A stretch of DNA of 64,000 bases, taken from the NCBI GenBank assembly GCA_015066015.1, contig SVPE01000005.1:1-64000 (forward strand), written 5' to 3'. Positions 49,991-60,967 of the stretch are shown here, piece after piece; positions within the stretch are counted from its first letter, which is position 1, and each line of letters begins with the position of its first letter. Source of the DNA: Oscillospiraceae bacterium. Its GTDB lineage: Bacteria; Bacillota; Clostridia; Oscillospirales; Acutalibacteraceae. The translations under genes were made by a program, and so were the position numbers. Below the pieces are notes generated by a model that was given only the letters and a program-made list of their open reading frames with translations, was not told the DNA's origin and searched no databases.

Positions 49991-51094
49991 ATGAAAATAA
50001 TTTGCGATAGCGCCGAACTTGCAAAAGCAGCCTTCAGTGTCCAGAGAACTGTTTCAAATAAATCAACAATCCCTTCACTTGAAGGTATTCTTGTTGAAGC
50101 ATTTGAAAATAAAATAAAGCTTACAGGATATGATCTTGAAGTAGGTTCAACAATTGTTATCGATGCAGATGTAAGAACAGAAGGTAAGATTGTTCTTAAT
50201 GCAAAAAATTTCTGCGATATTTTAAGAATGGTTCCCGATGACAGTATTTCTATCGAAACCGATGACAGAAATATTGCAAAAATTAAAAGTGGTGAGGCAG
50301 AATATTCAATTATTGCAACAAATGCAGATGATTATCCTGAGCTTCCCTCTCTTAATAAATTTTCACCGGTTGTTGTTGATCTCGGTCTTATCAAGGATAT
50401 GATTAAAAAGACTATTTTCTCAGTTTCAACCGGAGAAAGAAATCCCGTTCACAACGGCGTAAAGTTTGAAATAAGTGAAGATAAGCTTGTTCTTGTTGCT
50501 GTTGACGGAGCAAGACTTGCCGTAAGAAGAGAAGAAATCAATTATGATGAAGAAGCAAACGGTCAGCTTAATTTTGTTGTACCTGCAAAGACTCTCGGTG
50601 AAATTCAGAAGAATACAAACGATGATTCTACTGATGTAGAAATCAGAGTCGGTGACAGACATATAATTTTCAAAATAGGGGAGTATCAGATAATTTCAAG
50701 ACTTCTTGAAGGTAATTTTCTTAATTATAAATCAGCAATTCCTCTTAATTTTGAAACAAAGATTATTGTTGATACAAAAAAGCTTATTGAAAGTATTGAA
50801 AGAACATCACTTATTATCACAGATAAATCAAGTCCCTTAAGACTTATTGTTGAAAACGGTATAATTAAATTTTCTTCAGTAACGGCACTCGGCACTGCAA
50901 GCGACAAGATGACTGCTGATATTGAAGGAAAAAATATTGAAATCGGATTCAATAACCGTTTTGTCCTCGACTGTCTCAAGGTATGTGATGTTGAAAATAT
51001 AAAGATTGAGATGATAAGTGCAAATCAGCCTATTACTTTCTCACCGCTGCAAGGAGATCATTTCTTCTATCTTATCCTTCCGGTAAGAATATAA
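49991..51094 (+). CDS. dnaN: DNA polymerase III sliding clamp, beta subunit
   Basis: 367 aa, three clamp domains of about 120 residues. The opening MKIICDSAELAKAAFSVQRTV and the end FSPLQGDHFFYLILPVRI are typical of DnaN; the ring encircles DNA and tethers polymerases. ATG follows AAAGGATG. Part of the origin operon. Confidence 0.97.
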   Translation: MKIICDSAELAKAAFSVQRTVSNKSTIPSLEGILVEAFENKIKLTGYDLEVGSTIVIDADVRTEGKIVLNAKNFCDILRMVPDDSISIETDDRNIAKIKSGEAEYSIIATNADDYPELPSLNKFSPVVVDLGLIKDMIKKTIFSVSTGERNPVHNGVKFEISEDKLVLVAVDGARLAVRREEINYDEEANGQLNFVVPAKTLGEIQKNTNDDSTDVEIRVGDRHIIFKIGEYQIISRLLEGNFLNYKSAIPLNFETKIIVDTKKLIESIERTSLIITDKSSPLRLIVENGIIKFSSVTALGTASDKMTADIEGKNIEIGFNNRFVLDCLKVCDVENIKIEMISANQPITFSPLQGDHFFYLILPVRI

Positions 51095-51118
51095 AATAAA
51101 TACTCAGAGATGATTTAA

Positions 51119-51364
51119 ATGATAATTTCAGTAAAAGTTAAAAAGAAAAAAGAAAATGATATATTCATTGTAACAGAAAATATTCCTCTTGATAAAGCTC
51201 TTAAGTTTTCGGGTATTGCAGGTACCGGAGGACAGGCAAAAATGTTGATTCAGGACGGTCTTGTAAAGGTAAACGGTGAGGTTTGTCTTTCAAGAGGAAA
51301 AAAACTCAAGGATAAGGATTACTTTGAGTTTGAAAATGTGATTTACAATATCAAGAAAAACTGA
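51119..51364 (+). CDS. S4-domain protein, YaaA/RlbA-like
   Basis: 81 aa, slightly longer than the 70-aa form because of an N-terminal basic stretch. The S4 RNA-binding motif is PLDKALKFSGIAGTGGQAKM then LVKVNGEVCLSRGKKL. It sits between dnaN and recF as in other Firmicutes and probably binds rRNA or ribosomes. Confidence 0.9.
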   Translation: MIISVKVKKKKENDIFIVTENIPLDKALKFSGIAGTGGQAKMLIQDGLVKVNGEVCLSRGKKLKDKDYFEFENVIYNIKKN

Positions 51365-51382
51365 TTTTTTGGAGAAAGAGAA

Positions 51383-52474
51383 ATGCTTGTAAAACAGCTT
51401 GAAGTTAAAAAGTTCAGAAATATAGAATATACAGGCATTACTCCCTGTGACGGTGTAAATATTATTTACGGAGAAAATGCTCAGGGAAAAACGAACCTTC
51501 TTGAAAGCATATGGCTTTTTACAGGATGCCGGTCATTCAGAGGCTCAAAGGATAATGAAATAATTAATTTCAACAGTCAGAAAGCAAATCTTTATATGGA
51601 CTTTTTTGCTTTTGACAGACAGCAGAGTGCATCTTTAGAAATATGTGAAGGTAGGAAATTTATTCTCAACGGAGTAAAAATGAAATCTTCTTCACAGATA
51701 ATGGGAGAATTTCTTTGCGTTGTGTTTTCACCGGTCCATCTTTCTCTTGTAAAGGAAGGTCCTTATGAAAGAAGACGTTTTCTTGATGTGGCTATAAGTC
51801 AGCTGAAGCCGAAATACGGTGTTACTCTTTCTCAGTATAATAAAGCTGTTGCACAGAGAAATATTCTTCTTAAGGATGTTGCATATCACAGTGAGTTATA
51901 TGATACTCTCGATATATGGGAAGACAGAATTGCTTTTTTCGGTTCAGAAATAATAAGACAGAGACTCGGATATATAAACAAGCTTTCTCTTTATACTGAT
52001 GAGATTTATTTCGGGCTTTCAAATGAAAAAGAAAAGCTTGATATTTCCTATATTCAGCAGTCAATAGTTTTCGGTGATAATAAACAGGAATTATATGAAA
52101 ATCTGAAAGCTCAGCTTTATGCGTCAAGAAAAAATGATCTTATTACGGGCTCAACCTCTGTTGGTCCTCACAGAGATGATCTTTCAATAAAAATCGACGG
52201 ACTTTCAGCAAGAAGCTTCGGTTCTCAGGGTCAGCAGCGTTCTGCGGCACTCGCTCTTAAATTAGGTGAAGCAGCTGTTATAAGAAGCTTCAGCGGGGAG
52301 CAGCCTGTTGCTCTTCTTGATGATGTAATGAGTGAGCTCGACACAAACAGACAGAATTATATTCTTAATCATATAAAGGATTGGCAGGTGTTTATTACCT
52401 GTTGCGATCCTGAAAGTGTAAAGCAACTGAAAAACGGAAAAAGATTTCTTATGAAAAATGGTGTTGCAGAGTAA
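51383..52474 (+). CDS. recF: DNA replication and repair protein RecF
   Basis: 363 aa SMC-like ATPase. Walker A GENAQGKTNLLESI (residue 30), signature FGSQGQQRS and Walker B VALLDDVMSELD. RecF helps load RecA at gaps. It overlaps nothing and follows the S4 gene at 18 bp. Confidence 0.96.
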   Translation: MLVKQLEVKKFRNIEYTGITPCDGVNIIYGENAQGKTNLLESIWLFTGCRSFRGSKDNEIINFNSQKANLYMDFFAFDRQQSASLEICEGRKFILNGVKMKSSSQIMGEFLCVVFSPVHLSLVKEGPYERRRFLDVAISQLKPKYGVTLSQYNKAVAQRNILLKDVAYHSELYDTLDIWEDRIAFFGSEIIRQRLGYINKLSLYTDEIYFGLSNEKEKLDISYIQQSIVFGDNKQELYENLKAQLYASRKNDLITGSTSVGPHRDDLSIKIDGLSARSFGSQGQQRSAALALKLGEAAVIRSFSGEQPVALLDDVMSELDTNRQNYILNHIKDWQVFITCCDPESVKQLKNGKRFLMKNGVAE

Positions 52475-52541
52475 TTCTAAGTCAGATATGTATTCAGATA
52501 GTTTATACTGATTTGTGATTACAAAAAAAAGGAGAAACTGT

Positions 52542-52802
52542 ATGTATCTTCATCTTGGGAATAAAACAGTAATAAACAGTAATGAAATTATAGGAATATT
52601 TGATCTTGATACTACTACTGTTTCAAAAAGAACAAGAGATTTTCTTAATAAAAATGAAAAAATGAACAACATAGTGAATGTTTCACATGAAATTCCGATT
52701 TCGTTTGTTGTTTGTAACAACAAAGAAAATGAAACTAAAATTTATTTTTCTCCTGTTTCAAGTATTACTCTCAATAAAAGAACAGAAGAAAATTACAAAT
52801 AA
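52542..52802 (+). CDS. remB: Extracellular matrix regulator RemB (YaaB)
   Basis: 86 aa. ATG 52542 follows AAAGGAG; the frame extends upstream but without a ribosome binding site. The pattern MYLHLGNKTVINSNEIIGIF and SKRTRDFL is that of the DUF370-like RemB family, always found between recF and gyrB. Members are DNA-binding regulators of matrix genes in bacilli; the role in Clostridia is open. Confidence 0.9.
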   Translation: MYLHLGNKTVINSNEIIGIFDLDTTTVSKRTRDFLNKNEKMNNIVNVSHEIPISFVVCNNKENETKIYFSPVSSITLNKRTEENYK

Positions 52803-52821
52803 AAAAGAAAGTTATATATAA

Positions 52822-54828
<2,007 letters not shown>

Positions 54829-54845
54829 TAAAAGGATCTGTTTAT

Positions 54846-55385
54846 ATGTTACCTTATGGAGTTATTATAAGAGAAAACAGACTTACAATGCAGCAAGCTT
54901 TTTTAGTATGGCAAAAAAAGTTCGGTATTCTTAATGCGAAAAAGTTTATTTCAAGCTCAGCCCTTCCTCTTCTCTTTCTGACAGTGGTTTATTTTGTCGG
55001 AACAATGCTTCTTGATAAAAAGCCTGTGGCTGAAATTGCATTGTATTCTGCAATTATTTACGGAATTTTTCTCGGTATCTTTATGTACACCTCTGCAATG
55101 AAAACAGTAAGAGATTTTTCTGTCAGCGCAAAAGAAAGACGCGTGCAGCTTGTCCTTAAAGAAGAAACCGTTGAAATCGTTACGGATTTCTCAAAAGAAA
55201 TAATTTATTATGATGAAATTGAGCTTTGTTATGAAAAAAATTTTCTTGTAACTCTGATTTTCGATAAAGGAAATTTTCCTCTTTCAATTTCAAAAGTAAA
55301 TTTTGAAAAAGGCGATTACGATATTTTCGTTTCACTTTTAAAATCAAAAATTCCCGGCAAATATGAAAAGAGAGGGGAGAATTAA
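54846..55385 (+). CDS. YcxB-like membrane protein, first of two
   Basis: 179 aa: 35 polar residues, two adjacent transmembrane helices (about 40-60 and 65-85), then a strand-rich C-terminal domain (VQLVLKEETVEIVTDFSKEI, IYYDEIELCYEKN) of the YcxB/PH-like type. The gene starts 17 bp after gyrB and ends two bp before the next one. Family function is unknown. Confidence 0.75.
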   Translation: MLPYGVIIRENRLTMQQAFLVWQKKFGILNAKKFISSSALPLLFLTVVYFVGTMLLDKKPVAEIALYSAIIYGIFLGIFMYTSAMKTVRDFSVSAKERRVQLVLKEETVEIVTDFSKEIIYYDEIELCYEKNFLVTLIFDKGNFPLSISKVNFEKGDYDIFVSLLKSKIPGKYEKRGEN

Positions 55386-55386
55386 A

Positions 55387-55911
55387 ATGAAATATTTTTC
55401 CCTTTCATTCAGGCTTCAGAAAGAAGATTATGCTGCATATTATAAAGATTTCAGAAAAGCACAGATAGTAAATCTTATAAAAAAATCTGTCTTTATGGCA
55501 ATATTCAGTATGATTATTCTGTTTACTTTTGTTACAGCAGATACTCTTTCATATGTTATTCCGGTAGTTTCTGTTTTTCTGGTTTCGGTTTTGTTCCCTT
55601 ATTTTTATTCGAAAAAAATTTCTACGTCCTTTTATAAATCAAAGCAGGGAAGAAAAGAAGCAATTTATGATTTTTACGGTGACCATATTGAAATCCACAT
55701 AAATGCAGATGAAAACTGCAGACAGACTACGGAAAAGCACCTTAAAATGAACGGTTTTACCAATATTATGGAAAGCAGCAAGAATTTTTATTTTTCATAT
55801 ATGAATGAGAAAATGCTTATTATTCCGAAGAGAGCCCTGAATGAAGAAACATACGGAATGATAAAGAATCTTATCGGAAACTATTTCTCAGATGTCTATA
55901 TGAATATTTAA
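55387..55911 (+). CDS. YcxB-like membrane protein, second of two
   Basis: 174 aa with the same layout as its neighbour: short polar N-terminus, two transmembrane helices (about 37-57, 62-80), then a strand-rich domain. Start ATG 55387 has GGGGAG upstream and lies one base after the stop of the previous gene. The two diverge in sequence, so this is an old duplication or a functional pair inserted between gyrB and gyrA. Confidence 0.75.
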   Translation: MKYFSLSFRLQKEDYAAYYKDFRKAQIVNLIKKSVFMAIFSMIILFTFVTADTLSYVIPVVSVFLVSVLFPYFYSKKISTSFYKSKQGRKEAIYDFYGDHIEIHINADENCRQTTEKHLKMNGFTNIMESSKNFYFSYMNEKMLIIPKRALNEETYGMIKNLIGNYFSDVYMNI

Positions 55912-55974
55912 AAAAGCAAGATAAAATTTTGCATTGTGCGCTCAGCGTTATGCATTATCAAAGATGGTGATAAA

Positions 55975-58491
55975 ATGGAAAATTTAAATTACGAAAATCA
56001 AACAATAATTGATGTTGACCTTAACAGGGAAATGAGAAAATCCTTCCTTGACTATTCAATGTCAGTTATTACTGCCCGTGCACTTCCCGATGTAAGAGAC
56101 GGTCTCAAGCCTGTTCATCGCCGTATACTCTATACAATGCACGAAAACGGACTTTATCCTGAAAAGGCATACCGTAAGTGTGCAGATACAGTCGGTTCCG
56201 TGCTTGGTTCATATCATCCTCACGGTGACGCATCAGTTTATGATGCAATGGTAAGACTTGCACAGAAATTCTCGACAAGATACGTGCTTGTTGACGGTCA
56301 CGGTAACTTCGGTTCAGTTGACGGTGACCCCCCTGCTGCTTACCGATACACAGAAAGTAAAATGAGTAAAATCTCGATGGAGATGCTTACTGATATTGAT
56401 AAGGATACTGTTGATTTTGCTCCTAACTATGACGACCGTCTTAAGGAGCCTACAGTTCTTCCTTCAAGATTTCCTAACCTTCTTGTAAACGGATCTACAG
56501 GTATTGCTGTCGGTATGGCAACAAACATTCCTCCTCACAATCTTAAAGAGGTTATTGACGGAATGTGCTATTACATTGATAATCCCGAGGCAGAGCTTGA
56601 TGATCTTATGCAGTTTATCAAGGGACCTGACTTCCCTACAGCAGGTATTGTTATGGGAAGAAGCGGTATCAGAGCTGCTTACGGTACAGGCCGCGGAAAA
56701 ATTATTGTAAGAGCAAGAACAGAAATTGTCGAAAATAAAAACGGTAGATTTCAGATTGTTGTAACAGAGCTTCCATATCAGGTAAACAAGCGCCGCCTTA
56801 TTGAGGCAATGGCAGACCTTGTAAAGGATAAGAAAATTGAAGGTATTGCAGATATCAACGACTATTCAAGCCGAGAGGGTATGAGACTTGTTGTTGACCT
56901 TAAGAGGGATGCAAATCCTCAGGTTGTACTGAATCAGCTTTTCTCATTCACACAGCTTCAGATTTCCTACGGTATTATTCTTCTTGCTCTTGTTGACGGC
57001 GTGCCCAGAATCCTTACACTCAAGCAGATTCTTGAGCATTATATCAATTTCCAGAAGGAAGTAATTGTAAGAAGAACACGCTTTGATCTTAAAAAGGCTC
57101 AGGAAAGAGCTCACATTTTAGAGGGTCTTAAAATTGCTCTTGATTTTATTGATGAGGTTATTGCTATTCTCCGTGGATCAAAGGATCAGGCATCCGGTAA
57201 GTTAAAGCTTATTGAAAGATTCGGTCTTACCGAGGTTCAGGCAGATGCTATTGTCAAGATGAGACTCGGACAGCTCACCGGTCTTGAAAGAGAAAAGATT
57301 GAAGAAGAACTGAAGGTTCTCAAAGAAAAAATTGCCGAGTTTATGGAAATTCTTGCAAACGAAGGTAAGGTTCTTGAAATTATAAAGACTGAAGCTACTG
57401 CAATCGGTGATAAGTTCAGCGATGAAAGACGAACAGAAATTGCTGCAATTACCGGTGAGGTTGATATTGAAGACCTTATTCCCGAAGAAGAATGTGTATA
57501 TACACTCACAACCATGGGTTATATCAAACGTCAGCCTGTTGAAACCTATACGCTTCAGAGAAGAGGCGGAAAGGGTATCAAGGGCATGACAAGAAGAGAA
57601 GAAGATGTGGCAGAAACAATGTTCACATGTTCAAGCCACGATTATATTATGTTTTTTACCACTAAGGGCAAGGTTTACCGTCTTAAGGGCTATGAAATTC
57701 CCGAAGGCAGCCGTCAGAGTAAGGGCATGAATGTAGTAAACCTTCTTCCTCTTGAAGGTGACGAAAAGATAAGCTCAATGATAAGAGTTCCCGATTTTGG
57801 TGGCGAAGAGATAAAGTATCTCTGTATGGTTACAAGAAAGGGTATTATAAAGAGAACTGACCTTGAGCAGTACAGAAATCTCAGAAAGAGCGGTATTATT
57901 GCAATTAATCTTGATGAGGGCGATGAGCTTTCATGGGTATGGCTTACTGACGGTAATGACGATATCATCGTTGCAACAAGACTCGGTATGAGCATTCGCT
58001 TCAACGAAAAAGATTGCCGCCCAATAGGCAGAACAGCAAGAGGTGTCAAGGCAATTGAGCTTAAGGAAGACGATGAGGTTATCGGTATGTGTGTAATCGG
58101 GGAAAACGAAACCGATGAGAAGAAGGTACTTACCATTGCCGAAACAGGTCTTGGCAGACTCAGTGAGCACAGCGAATACAGACTTCAATCAAGAGCAGGT
58201 AAGGGCGTTCTCAATTACCACACAGAAAAATACGGTAATGTTGCTTCTGTTGCTCTTGTTTCTCCTGAGGATGATATTATTATGATTTCCTCCGATGGTA
58301 TTCTTATAAGAATACCTGCTTCACAGATTAATATTGTTTCACGTACATCAAAGGGTGTAAGAGTTATGCGCCTTGCAGACGGAGAGAGGGTCGTTTCTGC
58401 AATCGCTATAAAGGAAACAGAAAAGAAGGATGAATCTACAGATGAGGAAAATGCTGAAGATGCATCTGATGAAGCTGAAATCAAGGAATAA
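55975..58491 (+). CDS. gyrA: DNA gyrase subunit A
   Basis: 838 aa. The catalytic Tyr is in [10 protein letters not shown] (near residue 125), the winged helix core contains [18 protein letters not shown], and the C-terminal beta-pinwheel carries the GyrA box QRRGGKG (near residue 525), which marks gyrase rather than topoisomerase IV. ATG 55975 has a weak GATGGTGAT site upstream; an in-frame ATG 13 codons earlier is an alternative. The tail is acidic ([16 protein letters not shown]). Confidence 0.97.
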   Translation: MENLNYENQTIIDVDLNREMRKSFLDYSMSVITARALPDVRDGLKPVHRRILYTMHENGLYPEKAYRKCADTVGSVLGSYHPHGDASVYDAMVRLAQKFSTRYVLVDGHGNFGSVDGDPPAAYRYTESKMSKISMEMLTDIDKDTVDFAPNYDDRLKEPTVLPSRFPNLLVNGSTGIAVGMATNIPPHNLKEVIDGMCYYIDNPEAELDDLMQFIKGPDFPTAGIVMGRSGIRAAYGTGRGKIIVRARTEIVENKNGRFQIVVTELPYQVNKRRLIEAMADLVKDKKIEGIADINDYSSREGMRLVVDLKRDANPQVVLNQLFSFTQLQISYGIILLALVDGVPRILTLKQILEHYINFQKEVIVRRTRFDLKKAQERAHILEGLKIALDFIDEVIAILRGSKDQASGKLKLIERFGLTEVQADAIVKMRLGQLTGLEREKIEEELKVLKEKIAEFMEILANEGKVLEIIKTEATAIGDKFSDERRTEIAAITGEVDIEDLIPEEECVYTLTTMGYIKRQPVETYTLQRRGGKGIKGMTRREEDVAETMFTCSSHDYIMFFTTKGKVYRLKGYEIPEGSRQSKGMNVVNLLPLEGDEKISSMIRVPDFGGEEIKYLCMVTRKGIIKRTDLEQYRNLRKSGIIAINLDEGDELSWVWLTDGNDDIIVATRLGMSIRFNEKDCRPIGRTARGVKAIELKEDDEVIGMCVIGENETDEKKVLTIAETGLGRLSEHSEYRLQSRAGKGVLNYHTEKYGNVASVALVSPEDDIIMISSDGILIRIPASQINIVSRTSKGVRVMRLADGERVVSAIAIKETEKKDESTDEENAEDASDEAEIKE

Positions 58492-58526
58492 ATCGGACAA
58501 ATTGAATTCAAGGGATGTGTGAATTT

Positions 58527-59690
58527 ATGAAAAAGGAGAAAAGGTCTGTTTCAGACTTTCTGTGGAAAGATAAAAAGCGCAGAGCTAAAAACTTTTACTT
58601 TCTGCTTACCTTTTTTCTTGTATTTGTTACTGTTGTTTTTGGTTTCTTAAACAGTAAGCTTGATAAAATTCAGCTTGACAGTGGTAATAAAAACAATAAT
58701 AAAGTGACTTCCGGAAACATAAGCTCTGAGAGCACCCAGCCTATCTATGACGAAAAGGACTTTGCGCTCATGCAGGCAATAAGTAAGGCAGGTACACTCA
58801 ATGAGTTTCTTTATGAGTGGTCCAATAATCACGGTGAGATTTATTCAAGTAAGAATGTCATTAATGTTCTTCTTCTCGGACTTGATTCAGATGATGCTCT
58901 TGAAAACGGAGGGCGCTCTGACAGTATGATTCTTGTTTCACTCAACAAGAAGACAAAACAAATTAATCTTATTTCGTTTTTCCGTGATGCATGGTGCTAT
59001 ACAAACGCCGGTGGATATGATACCTATAATAAAATGAACGCCTCTTACTACTATGGAGGTCCCAGTGGAGTAATTGATACAATCGAAAAAAATTATAAGA
59101 TTGACATCGATTACTATGTTGCAGTTGACTTTTCATCTTTTGTTGATATCATTAATGCGCTTGGTGGCGTTACTGTTGAGGTGCAGCAATATGAAGCAGA
59201 TTATATAAATAGCACTACTCTTTTCAATATAGTTCCGGGTCCTGCAGTAAAACTCAAAGGAATTGAAGCCCTCTGCTTCTCACGAATCAGACAAAGTGAC
59301 TCCGACTCTGATGTCAGCCGTACAAGAAGACAGAGAATGGTAATAACATCTCTTTTCAACAGTATAAAGGATGCTTCTATTTCTCAGCTCAATGATGTTC
59401 TTGATCTTCTTTTCCAATATGTTAAGACAGACCTGACTAAAATGCAGATAATTTCCTATGCAACACAGGCTCTGGCCAACGGTTGGCTCAATTACGAACT
59501 TGTTTCTCACTCTTTCCTTAGTGAAAAGGATGTTTTCAGAACAGGCTACGTAGGGGATTCATCTGTTGTTATTCTCGATTTCCCTTTGGCCGCACAACGA
59601 GTTCAGAATGCAGTATACGGGGATACGAATATTGTACTTGATGAGAACAGAATCAAGATATTCGATCTGGTTTCCCGTCTTGATGATTGA
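58527..59690 (+). CDS. LytR-CpsA-Psr (LCP) family protein
   Basis: 387 aa; ATG 58527 preferred, 58515 possible. One transmembrane helix (about 28-48), then the exported LCP domain with the active-site arginines and aspartates: GGRSDSMILVSL, SFFRDAWCY and NKMNASYYYGG, plus DYYVAVDFSSFVDIINALGG. LCP enzymes transfer undecaprenyl-linked glycopolymers such as teichoic acid or capsule to peptidoglycan. Compare the degenerate relative at 21513, which lacks these residues. Same orientation as gyrA, 35 bp downstream. Confidence 0.92.
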   Translation: MKKEKRSVSDFLWKDKKRRAKNFYFLLTFFLVFVTVVFGFLNSKLDKIQLDSGNKNNNKVTSGNISSESTQPIYDEKDFALMQAISKAGTLNEFLYEWSNNHGEIYSSKNVINVLLLGLDSDDALENGGRSDSMILVSLNKKTKQINLISFFRDAWCYTNAGGYDTYNKMNASYYYGGPSGVIDTIEKNYKIDIDYYVAVDFSSFVDIINALGGVTVEVQQYEADYINSTTLFNIVPGPAVKLKGIEALCFSRIRQSDSDSDVSRTRRQRMVITSLFNSIKDASISQLNDVLDLLFQYVKTDLTKMQIISYATQALANGWLNYELVSHSFLSEKDVFRTGYVGDSSVVILDFPLAAQRVQNAVYGDTNIVLDENRIKIFDLVSRLDD

Positions 59691-59709
59691 TTTATAAAGG
59701 AGACATATT

Positions 59710-60111
59710 ATGGATATAGCAATTGGTACAAAGCATGAAGTTTCTGTTACTGTTACTGATGAGATAACTGCGGCTTCAGCAAAAAGCGGTTCACTTGATG
59801 TTCTCGCTACTCCTTTTATGATTGCTCTGATGGAGCAGGCCGCAAGCGAGCTTTGCGACAAGTATGTTTCGGAGGGCATCTCCACAGTGGGAACACAGAT
59901 TTCAGTTTCACATCTTGCAGCTACATGTGTCGGTGCAGAAGTGAAAGCTATTGCAACCGTAACTGCTTTTGACGGAAGAAAAGTTTCATTTGACGTTGAA
60001 GCATATGATAATGCAGGTCTCATCGGCAAGGGCACTCACGAACGTTTCACAGTAAAAATTGAATCATTTCTTAAAAAGGCTCTTGAAAGAAAGGCAGTGA
60101 CAAATGCATAA
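59710..60111 (+). CDS. Hotdog-fold thioesterase, FlK-like
   Basis: 133 aa single hotdog domain. The FlK-type pattern is seen: MIALMEQAASELCDKYV (central helix), GTQISVSHLAATCVGAEVKA and GLIGKGTHERFTV. These enzymes hydrolyse small acyl-CoA or related thioesters. ATG follows AAGGAG; the end overlaps the HAD gene by 8 bp. Confidence 0.88.
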   Translation: MDIAIGTKHEVSVTVTDEITAASAKSGSLDVLATPFMIALMEQAASELCDKYVSEGISTVGTQISVSHLAATCVGAEVKAIATVTAFDGRKVSFDVEAYDNAGLIGKGTHERFTVKIESFLKKALERKAVTNA

Positions 60112-60757
60112 ATATAAATGCATACTTTTTGATTTTGACGGAACTGTTGTAAATACAGGTATGGGTATACTCAGAAGTTTGCAGTACTCATTTGAAAAGA
60201 TGGGACAGCGGATACCCGATATGGAGGAGCTTAAAAGATTTATAGGACCGCCGGTATATTATAGCTTTACTCATTTTTACGGCGTAAGCGATGATGAGGT
60301 CGGTGACTATATCAAAAGGTACCGTGAGAGATATAAAGAAAAAGGTATTTATGAAAGTGAGTTATACGCCGGTATGAAAGAGCTTCTCATAGATCTTAAG
60401 AAGAAAGGTATCCTTCTCGGTGTGGCATCAAGTAAGCCGGAGCATCTTATTTACAGTGTAGCAGATTTTCTTGGTATAACTGATTTGTTTGATGTGATAG
60501 TCGGAGTTAAAACTGATGACAGCAACCATAGTTCAAAAACAGGACTTATTCTTGAAGCAATGGAAAATCTGGCTATTTCTGACAGAAATGAAGTGCTTAT
60601 GGTAGGTGACAGATGTTTTGACATTGATGGGGCTACGGGTGCGCAGGTAGATTCCTGCGGAGCACTCTGGGGCTTTGGTAATAAAGAGGAGTTTATTGAG
60701 CACAATGCAACATATATTGCTGAAAATCCTGCAGATATCATAAATATGCTTCTATAA
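60104..60757 (+). CDS. HAD-family phosphatase, phosphoglycolate phosphatase-like
   Basis: 217 aa. Motifs ILFDFDGTVVNTG (I), GVASSKPEHL (II), the lysine in HSSKTG (III) and VGDRCFDIDGATG (IV). Cap and size resemble Gph/PpaX. It overlaps the thioesterase by 8 bp, so the two are cotranslated. The substrate is unknown. Confidence 0.9.
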   Translation: MHKYKCILFDFDGTVVNTGMGILRSLQYSFEKMGQRIPDMEELKRFIGPPVYYSFTHFYGVSDDEVGDYIKRYRERYKEKGIYESELYAGMKELLIDLKKKGILLGVASSKPEHLIYSVADFLGITDLFDVIVGVKTDDSNHSSKTGLILEAMENLAISDRNEVLMVGDRCFDIDGATGAQVDSCGALWGFGNKEEFIEHNATYIAENPADIINMLL

Positions 60758-60903
60758 TGCGATATAGTTCTAAAACGGAATAATATGTGTTACAGAATCT
60801 ATATATTTGTCACAAATTTGATTCTGTTGAATAGAATTCTTAAAAATGAGGTAAGCATCGTTCGAGATAAATCCATTAAATAAAAACAGAAGAAAAATCA
60901 TAG

Positions 60904-60930
60904 AGTTTTCCACACACAATGTGGAAAACT
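60904..60930. promoter_or_regulatory. Inverted pair of DnaA-box-like sequences upstream of mnmG
   Basis: AGTTTTCCACA (60904-60914) and TGTGGAAAACT (60920-60930) form an 11-bp perfect inverted repeat with a 5-bp spacer. Each arm holds TTTTCCACA. The rest of 60758-60967 is AT-rich with an ACAGAATC/GATTCTGT repeat (60792-60827). Confidence 0.55.
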
Positions 60931-60967
60931 TTCTTGAATTGAGAGAAAAACAAAGGTCAGTGATTTT

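Noticed and set aside
58331-58346. parS-like sequence in gyrA (TGTTTCACGT followed by ACATCA)
   Set aside because: Only the left half matches; the right half of the palindrome is destroyed (13/16). A similar half-site occurs in the GH2 gene near 30633 (TGTTTCACGTCATCAG). Both are explained by codons for VSR.
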